Positions 17,279-26,258 of a stretch of 64,000 bases of DNA are shown piece by piece (positions within the stretch are counted from its first letter, which is position 1; every line of letters starts with the position of its first letter). Location of the stretch: assembly GCA_965267405.1 (NCBI GenBank), contig OZ253954.1, positions 1,054,001 to 1,118,000 of the forward strand, in the 5' to 3' direction. The notes under the pieces are model-generated. The model saw only the letters and a program-made list of their open reading frames with translations, was not told the DNA's origin and searched no databases. The translations under genes were made by a program, and so were the position numbers. Source of the DNA: JAPPOI01 sp028818055. Lineage in GTDB: Bacteria; Pseudomonadota; Alphaproteobacteria; Rhodobacterales; Rhodobacteraceae.

Positions 17279-18156
17279 CCCTGCAACATTCGCCCAGCCA
17301 CGGCGTCGAGCTTGGCCACAAGCTCGGGATCACGCGCATTGGGCTGTGTCAGAATTGCGAACTCCAATGCTCTGTCGCATCCGTGCGGACAGGGTTCCCG
17401 ATTTGGACCGAGCAATTCGGGTAGCTGTGCGACCAGGCTCTTCGCGTTTTCAGCATTCCCCATCAAAGTCGCAATGATTTGGGTGACATCCACTTCACCG
17501 TGTTCTGGATGCCAGCTGTCGTAGTCGGTAATCATCGCCACGGATGCATAGCAAAGCTCGGCTTCGCGCGCGAGTTTGGCTTCAGGCATGTTTGTCATGC
17601 CAATAACGTCGCAACCCCAGCTTTCGCGGTACATCTTGGATTCCGCGAGCGACGAAAATTGAGGCCCCTCCATCGCAAGATAGGTTCCGCCACGATGAAC
17701 GTTCACCCCAGCGCCTTTTGCTGCAGTTTCGCATGCATCCCCCAGACGCGGGCATGTGGGATGGGCAACACTGACATGTGCGACACACCCGGTACCGAAG
17801 AAGCTCTTTTCGCGCGCAAACGTGCGGTCGATGAATTGATCGACAATCACAAAATCGCCAGGCGCCATCTCTTCTCGGAATGAACCGCAAGCAGACACGC
17901 TGATCAGGTCAGTTACTCCCAGACGCTTCATGGCATCGATATTGGCGCGATAGGGCACGGTCGTTGGCGAATGGACATGGCCGCGACCGTGGCGCGGCAA
18001 AAACGCCATTGCGACACCATCAAGCGAACCTGTCAGGATTTGATCCGAAGGAGTTCCCCAAGGCGTTTCAACAGTCTTCCACGTTGCGTTTTCCAAACCG
18101 TCGATGTCATAAACGCCGCTGCCACCGATCACGCCTATCATCGTGGTGTCACCCAT
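17275..18156 (-). CDS. mtnP: S-methyl-5'-thioadenosine phosphorylase
   Basis: 293 residues of the PNP/MTAP family: MIGVIGGSGVYDIDGL, phosphate-binding PRHGRGH, TVPYRANIDAMKRLGV, and the active-site region YLAMEGPQFSSLAES and IGMTNMPEAKLAREAELCY. It phosphorolyses MTA to adenine and 5-methylthioribose-1-phosphate, linking polyamine and methionine salvage to Apt. The start at 18156 is preceded by GGAG at good spacing. The family name MtnP is firm; inosine or guanosine could be side substrates. Confidence 0.93.
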   Translation of the reverse strand: MGDTTMIGVIGGSGVYDIDGLENATWKTVETPWGTPSDQILTGSLDGVAMAFLPRHGRGHVHSPTTVPYRANIDAMKRLGVTDLISVSACGSFREEMAPGDFVIVDQFIDRTFAREKSFFGTGCVAHVSVAHPTCPRLGDACETAAKGAGVNVHRGGTYLAMEGPQFSSLAESKMYRESWGCDVIGMTNMPEAKLAREAELCYASVAMITDYDSWHPEHGEVDVTQIIATLMGNAENAKSLVAQLPELLGPNREPCPHGCDRALEFAILTQPNARDPELVAKLDAVAGRMLQG

Positions 18157-18185
18157 TCGTTTCTCCGTCCAAATTTTCAGGAAGT

Positions 18186-19187
18186 TCAGCCTTCCTTAGA
18201 AAACAAGCCAGTTAACGCCCGCTGAACAAGGCGTGTGACGCGTGGACGCTCTGTGGTTCGAAACGGCATCGGACGGCACACATCCATTGCAGCAATACCG
18301 ACGCGCGCGGTCAATGCACCATTGACCAATCCCTCGCCAAATCTTCGTGAAATCTTGCTGAGAACATGGCCACCCCCGATCGACCCAATAAGATCGTCAC
18401 CAACCGCTACCGCACCCGTTGCGACCAAATGGGTCAGCACCGCGCGAGTCAAACGCCATGACCCCAATGTACCGGAGCGGCCGCCATAGATCTCGGCGAT
18501 CCGTCGGATCATTCGGATGTTGGCAGTAAGCGCGGCAATGATGTCTGCGAAAGCAAGCGGCACCAATGCAGTGACCGTAGCTACCTGGCGCGCCGCTGTT
18601 TCGACTTCACGGCGCGCTAAGTCATCCAGCGGCTTCAGAAGCGTGTCTTCTGTGGCTCCCAAAAGTGTCTCAACATCCAGCGTTTCGCTAGAAACAGTAT
18701 TCAGCCGATCGCGCGCCCAGCGCATGTCTTCGCGCCCGGCATAAAGTGATGAAACCCTTGACGACATCGCACGCGCCGCATTCAAATCGCCAGTCTCAGC
18801 CGCTCTTTCGACATCGTCCCGAAGTCCGTCGATCTTTTTCAAACGAGCCAGAGCCGCCCATTCCTTGACCAAAATCGCCAAACAAATTGCTGCAAACACG
18901 CCCAGCAAGCCAACCGATATCCAACCTAGGACAGGATTACTGGCCAACATTGCCGTCACTGCATTCCAAGCGGCGACTGACGCAAAGAAAACGATTACGA
19001 CCCCCAACGCCTGCCAGAACCAGATGAACAGACGCGACGGGCGACGGGATGCAAGGGTTGCCATCGTCTGCATAGTGTGACCCGTCGGAGCATCAGGCAA
19101 ATCGACGACCGGCGGTGCCTCGGCAGGATTCTCAACCTGTTCGTCGGCGTTCAATTCGATGACCAAAGGGGCGTCTTTATCAGTCAT
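18186..19187 (-). CDS. YcjF/TIGR01620 family membrane protein
   Basis: 333 residues. An acidic N-terminal tail (1-45) is followed by two closely spaced hydrophobic segments at about 52-75 and 80-105, a helical linker, and a C-terminal DUF697-like region with IGGGHVLSKISRRFGEGLVNG. The start overlaps the YcjX stop as ATGA, so the pair is co-translated. YcjX-YcjF is a widespread proteobacterial pair of an NTPase and a membrane partner; the function in envelope stress is suggested for relatives but not established here. Confidence 0.85.
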   Translation of the reverse strand: MTDKDAPLVIELNADEQVENPAEAPPVVDLPDAPTGHTMQTMATLASRRPSRLFIWFWQALGVVIVFFASVAAWNAVTAMLASNPVLGWISVGLLGVFAAICLAILVKEWAALARLKKIDGLRDDVERAAETGDLNAARAMSSRVSSLYAGREDMRWARDRLNTVSSETLDVETLLGATEDTLLKPLDDLARREVETAARQVATVTALVPLAFADIIAALTANIRMIRRIAEIYGGRSGTLGSWRLTRAVLTHLVATGAVAVGDDLIGSIGGGHVLSKISRRFGEGLVNGALTARVGIAAMDVCRPMPFRTTERPRVTRLVQRALTGLFSKEG

Positions 19188-20596
19188 AACCTGTCTCCGA
19201 TCAGGAACTCTGCTGCGCGATCTAATCGAATATGGGGCGGGCCTTCGCCCGGTTTTAGATCAACGGACTGAGGCAAGAAGGACATGATCTTGTAGTCCGA
19301 TGTCAGCCACTCATCACTTCCTTCGCGTGCAGGGTTCAGAACTTTCGAAGGATCATCCGGTAATCTTCCCGGAAACAGGGCCGCACGTTTGCCGGTATCG
19401 GCAAGCACTCCGTTGACCACACCAAGCGGCTTGCCATTCCGGTCAATCATATCCTCAGTTGTTGTGCGCAATGAGGCTATGGCCATGGCTGCGGTCTGCG
19501 CGCCCGCGAAGTCGGCGCGCGCCTTTGCATCGGTCAGTAAAGCTTCGGTCACAGCAGCCAATTGCTGGTGTTGGGTGTGGTGCAGATAGTCTGACTTTGT
19601 TGCGGCAAACAGGATTTTCTCAACCCGCCGACCTAGAAAAAGCGAAGCCAGAAAAGCGTTTTGCCCTGGGCGGAAAGCAGCAAGGATGTCGGCAAGCGCG
19701 ACCCGCATATCTTCGACCGCCTTGGGGCCCGAATGCAACGCACCCAGAACATCGACCAACACGATCTGCCTATCGATCCTTGCAAAGTGGTCCCGAAAAA
19801 AGGGGCGAACAACTTCCCTTTTGTATGCTTCGTATCGGCGCTCAAATTCCCGACCCAGCGACCCGCGTCCGTATTTTTCAGGCGGAAGCGGTGCAAACGT
19901 AAGAACCGGGCTACCCTTCAGGTCTCCGGGCAGAAGAAATCTGCCGGGTGTACAATCTGAGTACCCCGCCGCACGAGCATTGGCCAAGTATCCTGCGAAC
20001 GCTTCTGCCAGTTCCTTGGCTTTGGGCTCGGCAAGTTTTTCTTCAGGCTTTGCATTGGAGAGTGTCTCGAGGAATTGGGCTGCCTCTGTTCGGTTCTCAA
20101 TTCGCGCCAGAACCTCTCGCGACCACAACTCAAAACTTTTGTCCAGAAGACCCAGATCCAACAGCCACTCGCCGGGGTAATCCACGATGTCCAGATGAAC
20201 AGTTCTTGGCCCGGCAAAGCCGCCCAAAAGCCCACTGGAACGGACGCGAAACGACAACCGCAATTCGCTAACGCCAGTAGTTCCCTGTGGCCAATGAGGA
20301 TCTGTGTCCGTGAGCGCCGCCAAATGCGCCTCGTAATCAAAACGGGCCACTGTATCGTCAGGCTGTGGCTGCAGCCAAGCGGCGGTGATGCGACCATCTG
20401 CAGCCGCTCGAAGCGCTGGCATTCTGCCACTTGCAAGAAGGTTGGCCACCAGCGACGTAATGAAAACCGTCTTTCCCGAACGGCTTAAACCGGTCACTCC
20501 AAGCCGGACAACCGGCTCAAAAAAAGCCTCACTCACAGTGTTCAACGTGGATTCCACACCACGAGTAAGCCCATCGGCCAGCGTACCAATAACCAA
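19184..20596 (-). CDS. YcjX-like P-loop NTPase (DUF463)
   Basis: 470 residues from a TTG start at 20596, preceded by AGGAAAGGA; a GTG eight codons upstream has no SD. Walker A is GLSRSGKT at 36-43. The family text VHLDIVDYPGEWLLDLGLL and IVLVDVLGALHSG shows a GTPase-like core. It is co-translated with the YcjF homologue. A predicted role is GTP/GDP-dependent remodelling at the inner membrane; no specific process can be read from the sequence. Confidence 0.88.
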   Translation of the reverse strand: MVIGTLADGLTRGVESTLNTVSEAFFEPVVRLGVTGLSRSGKTVFITSLVANLLASGRMPALRAAADGRITAAWLQPQPDDTVARFDYEAHLAALTDTDPHWPQGTTGVSELRLSFRVRSSGLLGGFAGPRTVHLDIVDYPGEWLLDLGLLDKSFELWSREVLARIENRTEAAQFLETLSNAKPEEKLAEPKAKELAEAFAGYLANARAAGYSDCTPGRFLLPGDLKGSPVLTFAPLPPEKYGRGSLGREFERRYEAYKREVVRPFFRDHFARIDRQIVLVDVLGALHSGPKAVEDMRVALADILAAFRPGQNAFLASLFLGRRVEKILFAATKSDYLHHTQHQQLAAVTEALLTDAKARADFAGAQTAAMAIASLRTTTEDMIDRNGKPLGVVNGVLADTGKRAALFPGRLPDDPSKVLNPAREGSDEWLTSDYKIMSFLPQSVDLKPGEGPPHIRLDRAAEFLIGDRL

Positions 20597-20709
20597 ACGT
20601 CGTCCTTTCCTTGTGCGCACAAGATATGAACGAGGCGACGAAATCGCCAGCCTAACGGGGCTGTTCCTTGTATTGCCCCGGCGTCAAAGTCACGCTAATC
20701 GCCAGTCCC

Positions 20710-21483
20710 ATGCCACGCTACGCCTTTCGCATCGAATATGACGGCCGCTCTTTTTCGGGGTGGCAGCGTCAGGCTGACCAGCCGTCCGTTCAAGGCAGCG
20801 TCGAAGACGCACTTACGAAGCTTGATTCAACGATCGACTCGATTGCGGCCGCGGGCAGGACTGATGCGGGCGTGCATGCTCTTGGGCAAGTAGCACACGC
20901 AGATATGGAAAATGAGTGGGACCCGTTCCGGCTTTCAGAAGCCATGAATTTTCACCTAAAGGCATTTCCAATATCGATCACAGCTTGCACCGGGGTACCC
21001 GAAGACTGGCACGCCCGTTTCTCGGCAATCGAGAGAAGATACACTTATCGAGTTGTCCAACGGCGTGCTCCGCTGGTTCACGACGCCGGCCAGATGTGGC
21101 GTGTAAAAAAATCCTTAGACATTCGTCGGATGCAGAAAGGAGCCGATTACCTAATCGGCCAACACGACTTCACGACATTTCGCTCAACCATGTGTCAGGC
21201 GAAAAGCCCTGTGAAAACCATGGATGAGATCACCATTTCTGAGGCCGTCTATCCAGCAGGCCGCGAAATCCAAATCAAGTTGCGCGCCCGCAGCTTCCTT
21301 CACAACCAAGTCCGGTCAATCGTCGGTAGTCTGGAACGAGTCGGCAGCGGCGCTTGGAAGCCCGAGCGGATGAAAGAGGCACTTGAAGCGAAAGATCGAG
21401 CCGCCTGCGGCCCGGTTGCGCCTCCAGATGGGCTTTATCTGACGGGTGTTTCCTACAATCCCGAGATCTTCGAAGCGATTTAA
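20710..21483 (+). CDS. truA: tRNA pseudouridine(38-40) synthase TruA
   Basis: 257 residues. The family opening RIEYDGRSFSGWQRQ, the catalytic-Asp motif AAGRTDAGVHALGQVAH (D52), and the C-terminal segment RSFLHNQVRSIVGSL are all present. It isomerises uridines 38-40 of the tRNA anticodon arm. I chose the ATG at 20710 as the conserved start; a longer frame begins 14 codons upstream without support. It is divergent from ycjX with a gap of about 110 bp. Confidence 0.96.
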   Translation: MPRYAFRIEYDGRSFSGWQRQADQPSVQGSVEDALTKLDSTIDSIAAAGRTDAGVHALGQVAHADMENEWDPFRLSEAMNFHLKAFPISITACTGVPEDWHARFSAIERRYTYRVVQRRAPLVHDAGQMWRVKKSLDIRRMQKGADYLIGQHDFTTFRSTMCQAKSPVKTMDEITISEAVYPAGREIQIKLRARSFLHNQVRSIVGSLERVGSGAWKPERMKEALEAKDRAACGPVAPPDGLYLTGVSYNPEIFEAI

Positions 21484-21616
21484 CACGCTGCGTGAACATT
21501 GCCGCATTTCGAACCCGTTAACCCCAAAAATTGGTGCGCAAATAACCTTTTACGGGACCCGATTTCGTCAGGATGCCGATGTTAAGTAGCTCCAACAAGG
21601 GAATAACCAAAAAGAG

Positions 21617-21766
21617 ATGACTATGGATTTTGTTTCGATCGAAGGACTGGCCGTTGCTGCAATCACGTGTTTGGTGATGCGCGAAGTTTACCTGGTCGCC
21701 GTGCAGAACGCGATCTACGGTCGCGACGAAAGCGTTCTGAAAACAATCCGCTTCAAGCAGCTTTAA
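21617..21766 (+). CDS. Small protein of unknown function (49 aa)
   Basis: A short frame, MTMDFVSIEGLAVAAITCLV then MREVYLVAVQNAIYGRDESV and a basic end IRFKQL. It has a central hydrophobic helix (about 8-22) and a charged C-terminal half, so it could be a small membrane-associated protein. AAAGAG directly precedes the first ATG; an in-frame ATG two codons later is also possible. The stop overlaps the convergent DUF4198 stop by 4 bp. I do not recognise a family; support is coding-like codon usage and position. Confidence 0.45.
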   Translation: MTMDFVSIEGLAVAAITCLVMREVYLVAVQNAIYGRDESVLKTIRFKQL

Positions 21767-22575
21767 TTCCCGGGCACAGCAAACGTAAGGTTTGCCCACA
21801 GACTTTCCCACTGCGCACCCGTAGCCGCGACCAAATCGGCCGGTGGCTCACGCAAAACAACCGAATCCACCATATAGCGATGTCCAGGACGAACTGGGAT
21901 GTTCGCGCGTCCTGCGGAATCGGTTTTCATCGTGAAGACGCGAACCGAATTGTCCGGCGCTTTTTCAAAGATCTCAACCTGCTCATCTACCCGAGGTTTC
22001 CCTTGGTACAGGACCTGCACAAGAACGCCGTCCGCAGAGTTTCCTGTGTATGGGTTTTCAAGGGCGACGATTTCCGTGACCATCCCGGTCACGACGTCGT
22101 CCCCTACGCCGTTACCCACTGCAACCAATGACTTGGCGTAACGAGAATAGACTTCCGTGACGTTCTTATTGGGGAAACCGCGCTGCGTGTGGGCCTCAAG
22201 CGTCCACTCGGCATCCTTGTGACGGACGAAGTCCACAAACTTCTCGTATGTCTCCCAATCGAGCTTTCGGTCTCTCGTTTCGTGGATCAGAACAACCAGG
22301 CCTTCACCGGGCGGGCGAATCTTCACGGCGGGACGGTCACCAATTCTTCCCGCTACGGGCGAAACTTTGCCTTCAAAAGCAACGTCAAAGCGTCGAAATT
22401 GCGGGGGAAGGAATGCTCCGCTCGAGCCTTTGTATTCCTGACCAACCCTAATTTCCGCCACCAAGAGCGATTTTTTTGAAATCATGTGGTCTTTTGGGTC
22501 GATCCAAAATTCGTGGCCCTTGGCGGCAGTCGAGATACATGCCAATGAAAGGGCGAAAAAAAGAGGTCGAAGCAT
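21763..22575 (-). CDS. DUF4198 domain periplasmic protein
   Basis: 270 residues. A signal peptide (MLRPLFFALSLACISTAAKG) precedes HEFWIDPKDHMISKK, the typical DUF4198/NikM-like opening. The rest is a beta-rich fold ending with RPGHRYMVDSVVLREPP. Relatives often sit beside nickel/cobalt or other metal uptake genes. If cleavage occurs after AKG, the mature protein would begin with His. The ATG at 22575 shares two bases with the ATG of the divergent HupE/UreJ gene. Function is probably metal-related; uncertain. Confidence 0.8.
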   Translation of the reverse strand: MLRPLFFALSLACISTAAKGHEFWIDPKDHMISKKSLLVAEIRVGQEYKGSSGAFLPPQFRRFDVAFEGKVSPVAGRIGDRPAVKIRPPGEGLVVLIHETRDRKLDWETYEKFVDFVRHKDAEWTLEAHTQRGFPNKNVTEVYSRYAKSLVAVGNGVGDDVVTGMVTEIVALENPYTGNSADGVLVQVLYQGKPRVDEQVEIFEKAPDNSVRVFTMKTDSAGRANIPVRPGHRYMVDSVVLREPPADLVAATGAQWESLWANLTFAVPGN

Positions 22576-24016
22576 GACGGTTTTCCCAAATCTGCAAGTT
22601 ACCCTGAGGGTGGTTCTGACGGCGCTCCTGTCAACCCTGTTCGCGATCACCTTTGCGCGCGCCCACGAAGTCCAGCCAACTGTAATAGACCTCGAAATGG
22701 CTGATGAGACAATTCTTTTGGAAATCGACTGGGTCATTGAAGCGCCGGTTGCCGGTCTGGACCTTGAAGGGCTGGCAAATACCAATGCCTCTGATCGTGC
22801 CAGTGTTTATGACGCCCTGCGTGAGCGCTCTCCCGAAGAACTTTCTGCCGAGTTTGAGGCTCAATGGCCGGACTTATCATCAAAGTTCAGTGTAAAAGCC
22901 GGTGAAGAGCCGCTAGCTCTGTCATTGACACAAATTGATGTGCCTGAAGTTGGCGACATAGAGATCGCAAGAATATCAAGAGTTTACGTTGAAGCAACGG
23001 CAACCAATTCCGATCCAATCACCGTCACATGGCCTGCCGAGTTCGGCCCGCTCGTCCTGCGCCAAGTTGGAATCGAAGATGGATACTCTGTCTTCATCTC
23101 CTCCGGTGGCGAAACTGATCCCATTCCACGAGTTGGTGGAAGTGATCAAACCGCTTCTGAAGCCTTTGTTGAGTACATTGGCGTCGGATTTGACCACATC
23201 ATTCCGTTGGGTCTGGATCACATATTATTCGTTTTGGGGCTGTTCTTCCTTGCGCTGAAGATACGGCCACTTCTTTGGCAGGTAACCGCCTTTACCTTGG
23301 CACACACGGTCACTTTGGCACTGGGTGCCCTCGACATCATTCGGATTTCACCCGACATCGTTGAGCCTCTGATTGCAGCCTCAATCGTCTACGTGGGCCT
23401 TGAGAATGTGTTCTCGCGGGGTCTTACCCCGTGGCGTCCAGCGATCGTATTCGGATTCGGGCTGCTGCATGGCCTTGGCTTCGCAAGTGTCCTTTCTGAC
23501 TTCGGACTTGGTGCAAGCCACTTCGTACCGAAGCTGATCGGCTTCAACGTGGGTGTGGAAATCGGACAGCTTGCTGTAATCGCAGCTGCGTTCATCGCCT
23601 TTGGTCTCTTGTTCGGGTCCCACGATTGGTATCGCCGGCGCATCGCAAATCCAATTTCCATCGGCATCTCTATCATCGCACTGTTTTGGGTCTTTGAACG
23701 CACCGGCGTCATCGATCCCGAAGGCGCGTTCGCCCCATTCGCATGGCTCACTGAAGGCGAGATCGCTTCTGGCCTCGTTCTGGGCGTCGCAGTTGCCTTT
23801 GCCGCTGCAATGACCGCTCTCGTCGTTGTCACCGGCGTTGACGGATTGCGGGATGCTGCTGGAATCGCGACCTCGTTCGTCCTGTTCCTGTCCCTGGTCG
23901 CCGCCTTTACGTCAGGCAATTGGGTCGTGTCGGCCGTGATTGTCGCGATTTGGATTCTCGCAATACGGCTCCAATCGCTTGGAGGTCCCGAAGAAGGTTC
24001 TCTGCAAAGTGCCTGA
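22574..24016 (+). CDS. HupE/UreJ family membrane protein with periplasmic N-domain
   Basis: 480 residues. A signal peptide at about 1-28 ends FARA before HEVQPTVIDLEMAD, followed by an extracytoplasmic domain to about residue 200 and then 7-8 TM helices of the HupE/UreJ_2 type with conserved His motifs GFDHIIPLGLDHILF, FTLAHTVTLALG and GLLHGLGFAS. HupE/UreJ proteins are linked to nickel or cobalt handling. SD AGAGG is 7 bp before the ATG. The start overlaps that of the divergent DUF4198 gene, and the end overlaps the SDR gene by 8 bp. Confidence 0.87.
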   Translation: MTVFPNLQVTLRVVLTALLSTLFAITFARAHEVQPTVIDLEMADETILLEIDWVIEAPVAGLDLEGLANTNASDRASVYDALRERSPEELSAEFEAQWPDLSSKFSVKAGEEPLALSLTQIDVPEVGDIEIARISRVYVEATATNSDPITVTWPAEFGPLVLRQVGIEDGYSVFISSGGETDPIPRVGGSDQTASEAFVEYIGVGFDHIIPLGLDHILFVLGLFFLALKIRPLLWQVTAFTLAHTVTLALGALDIIRISPDIVEPLIAASIVYVGLENVFSRGLTPWRPAIVFGFGLLHGLGFASVLSDFGLGASHFVPKLIGFNVGVEIGQLAVIAAAFIAFGLLFGSHDWYRRRIANPISIGISIIALFWVFERTGVIDPEGAFAPFAWLTEGEIASGLVLGVAVAFAAAMTALVVVTGVDGLRDAAGIATSFVLFLSLVAAFTSGNWVVSAVIVAIWILAIRLQSLGGPEEGSLQSA

Positions 24017-24767
24017 GGTCGGAAAGGTCGCCGTTGTAACAGGTGCCGCACGCGGCATTGGCCTGGCGACCACTCAGCTGTTTCTTGAGCAAGGGTGGCG
24101 CGTTGCAATGGTTGATCGGGACGAACCTGAACTGCGAACTGCTAGTTCAGCGCTCGAAGACGTGCTTGCCCTGCCGTTCGACGTCTCCATACCCCGGGAT
24201 GTCCAGACGATGGTTGCCGAGACGTTAGGTACATTCGGCCAGATTGATGCTTTGGTTAATAACGCGGGCGTGGCGGACTTTGGCCCAATTGAAGAAACAG
24301 ATTTTCAACGCTGGAAAACAGTGATGGAGACGAATTTGGACGGAGTCTTCCTAACCGTGCAGGCGGCGACTCCGGCATTGAAAAAGACCAAGGGTGCAAT
24401 TGTTAATATCGCTTCGATTTCTGGGCTGCGCGCATCGACCCTGCGGGTCGCTTACGGCACATCAAAAGCGGCGGTCATTCAGCTAACACAACAGCAGGCG
24501 GTCGAGCTCGGTGAGTACGGTATTCGCGCGAATGCGGTAGCACCTGGACCAGTGCGAACAAAACTTGCCATGGCCGTACATTCGCAAGACATCATCGACG
24601 CTTATCATGATGCTGTCCCACTCAACCGGTATGGTTCAGAACGTGAGATCGCCGAAGCTATTGTGTTTCTGGCCTCAGATCGCGCCAGCTATATTTCGGG
24701 GCAATGTCTTGCTGCTGACGGAGGGTTCGAGGCGACTGGCATCGGATTGCCGGCGCTGCGAAACTAA
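24009..24767 (+). CDS. SDR family oxidoreductase
   Basis: 252 residues of a classical short-chain dehydrogenase. The cofactor motif TGAARGIG is near 9-16, NNAG lies in LVNNAGVADFG, the catalytic Ser is in VNIASISGL, and YxxxK is YGTSK. I chose GTG at 24009 because the next residues match the family start and the codon overlaps the HupE stop by 8 bp with AGAAGG upstream. The C-terminal ISGQCLAADGGF is typical. The substrate is unknown; resemblance to 3-oxoacyl-ACP reductases is generic. Confidence 0.88.
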   Translation: MPEVGKVAVVTGAARGIGLATTQLFLEQGWRVAMVDRDEPELRTASSALEDVLALPFDVSIPRDVQTMVAETLGTFGQIDALVNNAGVADFGPIEETDFQRWKTVMETNLDGVFLTVQAATPALKKTKGAIVNIASISGLRASTLRVAYGTSKAAVIQLTQQQAVELGEYGIRANAVAPGPVRTKLAMAVHSQDIIDAYHDAVPLNRYGSEREIAEAIVFLASDRASYISGQCLAADGGFEATGIGLPALRN

Positions 24768-24827
24768 ATTTCGTCTACATTTCAGTAAGTTTGGAAAAAC
24801 CAACAAAGCGTAGTATAGTCACTTAGT

Positions 24828-24846
24828 TCGGTCGTGTTGTGACCGA
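24828..24846 (+). promoter_or_regulatory. Small inverted repeat in the leader of the 24864 gene
   Basis: TCGGTC-gtgttgt-GACCGA: six complementary base pairs around a 7-base centre, ending eight bases before the SD sequence GGAGG. It could be a leader hairpin or an operator half-site pair. The evidence is only symmetry and position. Confidence 0.3.
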
Positions 24847-24863
24847 TTCCCGGAGGGAAGTTA

Positions 24864-25265
24864 GTGAGTAAAGAGTTATCGACCACAGGCTCAGCGAGCC
24901 TGACACCAGTGATCCCACGAAATCGTGTAAGCACTCTTTATGACCGCGTGGAAGAAGCGCGGCATCGCCGCATGCAAACGCTGTCATCCCGAGTCGTTTC
25001 TTCGGTACAGCCAGTACAGAAAAACGCGAAGACGGCCGCTTTGGAAGCGCGCAAAGGAAACGTTCAGTTTCCCGACGAAAAATCTTCAAATGAAGATGAT
25101 TTGTTGGCGTTCCAGAAAACAGCCAGCTCCACTTTGCAGCCAGTCGAAATCGACCCATTCAATGAGGCGTACAAATCGCAGCATTCGGCCAGCTCCAATA
25201 TGGTCGCTAGGGTCGCTGCGGCGGGCGTTTTGTGCGTGTCGCTGGGCGTCGTCTTGTTTTTCTAA
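24864..25265 (+). CDS. Predicted tail-anchored membrane protein of unknown function
   Basis: 133 residues from a GTG start with strong SD GGAGG. The N-terminal 110 residues are polar and basic with charged helical stretches (DRVEEARHRRMQTLSSRVVS), and the only hydrophobic segment is the last 20 residues, AAAGVLCVSLGVVLFF. This layout predicts a cytoplasmic domain anchored by a C-terminal helix. I recognise no domain. It is monocistronic by position, followed by a 19-bp gap to the convergent hemF end. Confidence 0.7.
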   Translation: MSKELSTTGSASLTPVIPRNRVSTLYDRVEEARHRRMQTLSSRVVSSVQPVQKNAKTAALEARKGNVQFPDEKSSNEDDLLAFQKTASSTLQPVEIDPFNEAYKSQHSASSNMVARVAAAGVLCVSLGVVLFF

Positions 25266-25284
25266 AGCCCAAATAAATGTCGGC

Positions 25285-26175
25285 CTAAATCCATTTTGCC
25301 ACAGGCGGCAAGCTCATTAGAACCGCATTGGCGTCATGACCCGTTGCCAGTCCAAACTTGGTCCCACGATCGTAGACAAGATTGTATTCCGCATAGAGGC
25401 CGCGGTGGACCAGTTGAGTGTCTTTGTCTGCTTCCGTCCATGGCTGGCCACGCCGCCGATTCACCAACGGAAGATAGGCCTTTAAGAATGCGCGGCCTGC
25501 ATCCTGAGTGAACGCAAAATCAGCATCCCAATCACCGGTATTTCGGTCGTCAAAGAAGATGCCACCGACACCCCGCGCCCGACCGCGATGTGGAACATAA
25601 AAATATTCGTCAGCCCAAGCTTTCAACTCTGGATAAATGTCAGTGCCATGAGGATCGCAATGCGCTTTTTGGACCGCATGAAAGTCGCGCGTGTCCTCTT
25701 CGTACTCGATGCACGGGTTCAGATCTGATCCACCACCGAACCACCAGGCATGCGGCGTCCAAAACATGCGGGTGTTCATGTGAACTGATGGAACATGCGG
25801 GTTCTGCATATGAGCAACCAAGCTGATCCCAGAAGCCCAGAACCTTGGGTCGTCTTCCATGCCCGGGACACCTCGCGCAGCCATTGCAGCCTGAGCCTGC
25901 TTTCCAAGTGTTCCAAATACGGTGGAAACATTTACTCCGATTTTTTCGAAAACTCGTCCACCGCGCATCACGCTCATCAAGCCTCCGCCAGCATCTGACC
26001 CATCGTCAGCAGCGCGCTTGGTTTCCGTAACTTCAAAACGCCCAGGTCCATTTTCGGACAAGGGGCCATCAGTGTGTTCTGTTTCTACAGACTCAAATGC
26101 TGCGACGATGTCATCGCGCAACGTTCTAAACCAGGCGCTTGCTTTGGCTTTGCGTTCGTCAAATTGTTCGGACAT
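25285..26175 (-). CDS. hemF: Oxygen-dependent coproporphyrinogen III oxidase
   Basis: 296 residues, the normal HemF length. Diagnostic stretches are GGGLMSVMRGGRVFEKIGVN, the substrate-site region SVHMNTRMF, WWFGGGSDLNPC, GVGGIFFDD and the C-terminal EYNLVYDRGTKFGL. It oxidatively decarboxylates coproporphyrinogen III to protoporphyrinogen IX in haem and bacteriochlorophyll synthesis. Its gene lies 83 bp after an SDR gene in the same direction. Confidence 0.97.
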   Translation of the reverse strand: MSEQFDERKAKASAWFRTLRDDIVAAFESVETEHTDGPLSENGPGRFEVTETKRAADDGSDAGGGLMSVMRGGRVFEKIGVNVSTVFGTLGKQAQAAMAARGVPGMEDDPRFWASGISLVAHMQNPHVPSVHMNTRMFWTPHAWWFGGGSDLNPCIEYEEDTRDFHAVQKAHCDPHGTDIYPELKAWADEYFYVPHRGRARGVGGIFFDDRNTGDWDADFAFTQDAGRAFLKAYLPLVNRRRGQPWTEADKDTQLVHRGLYAEYNLVYDRGTKFGLATGHDANAVLMSLPPVAKWI

Positions 26176-26258
26176 GTGGTCACCTGAAATCGTAAATTCA
26201 GCGTGACATAGTGCTATAGCTTTTTGGAATTCTCAACGAGGCGGAGAATTGACGCACC

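Noticed and set aside
23389..24108. 239-codon minus-strand frame opposite the HupE/UreJ gene
   Set aside because: It is a shadow frame; the plus strand has signal peptide, TM helices and His motifs.
26228..26250. AATTCTC/GAGAATT repeat as a terminator between the SDR gene and hemF
   Set aside because: The stem is AT-rich, only 7 bp, with a 9-base loop and no T-run; too weak to call.
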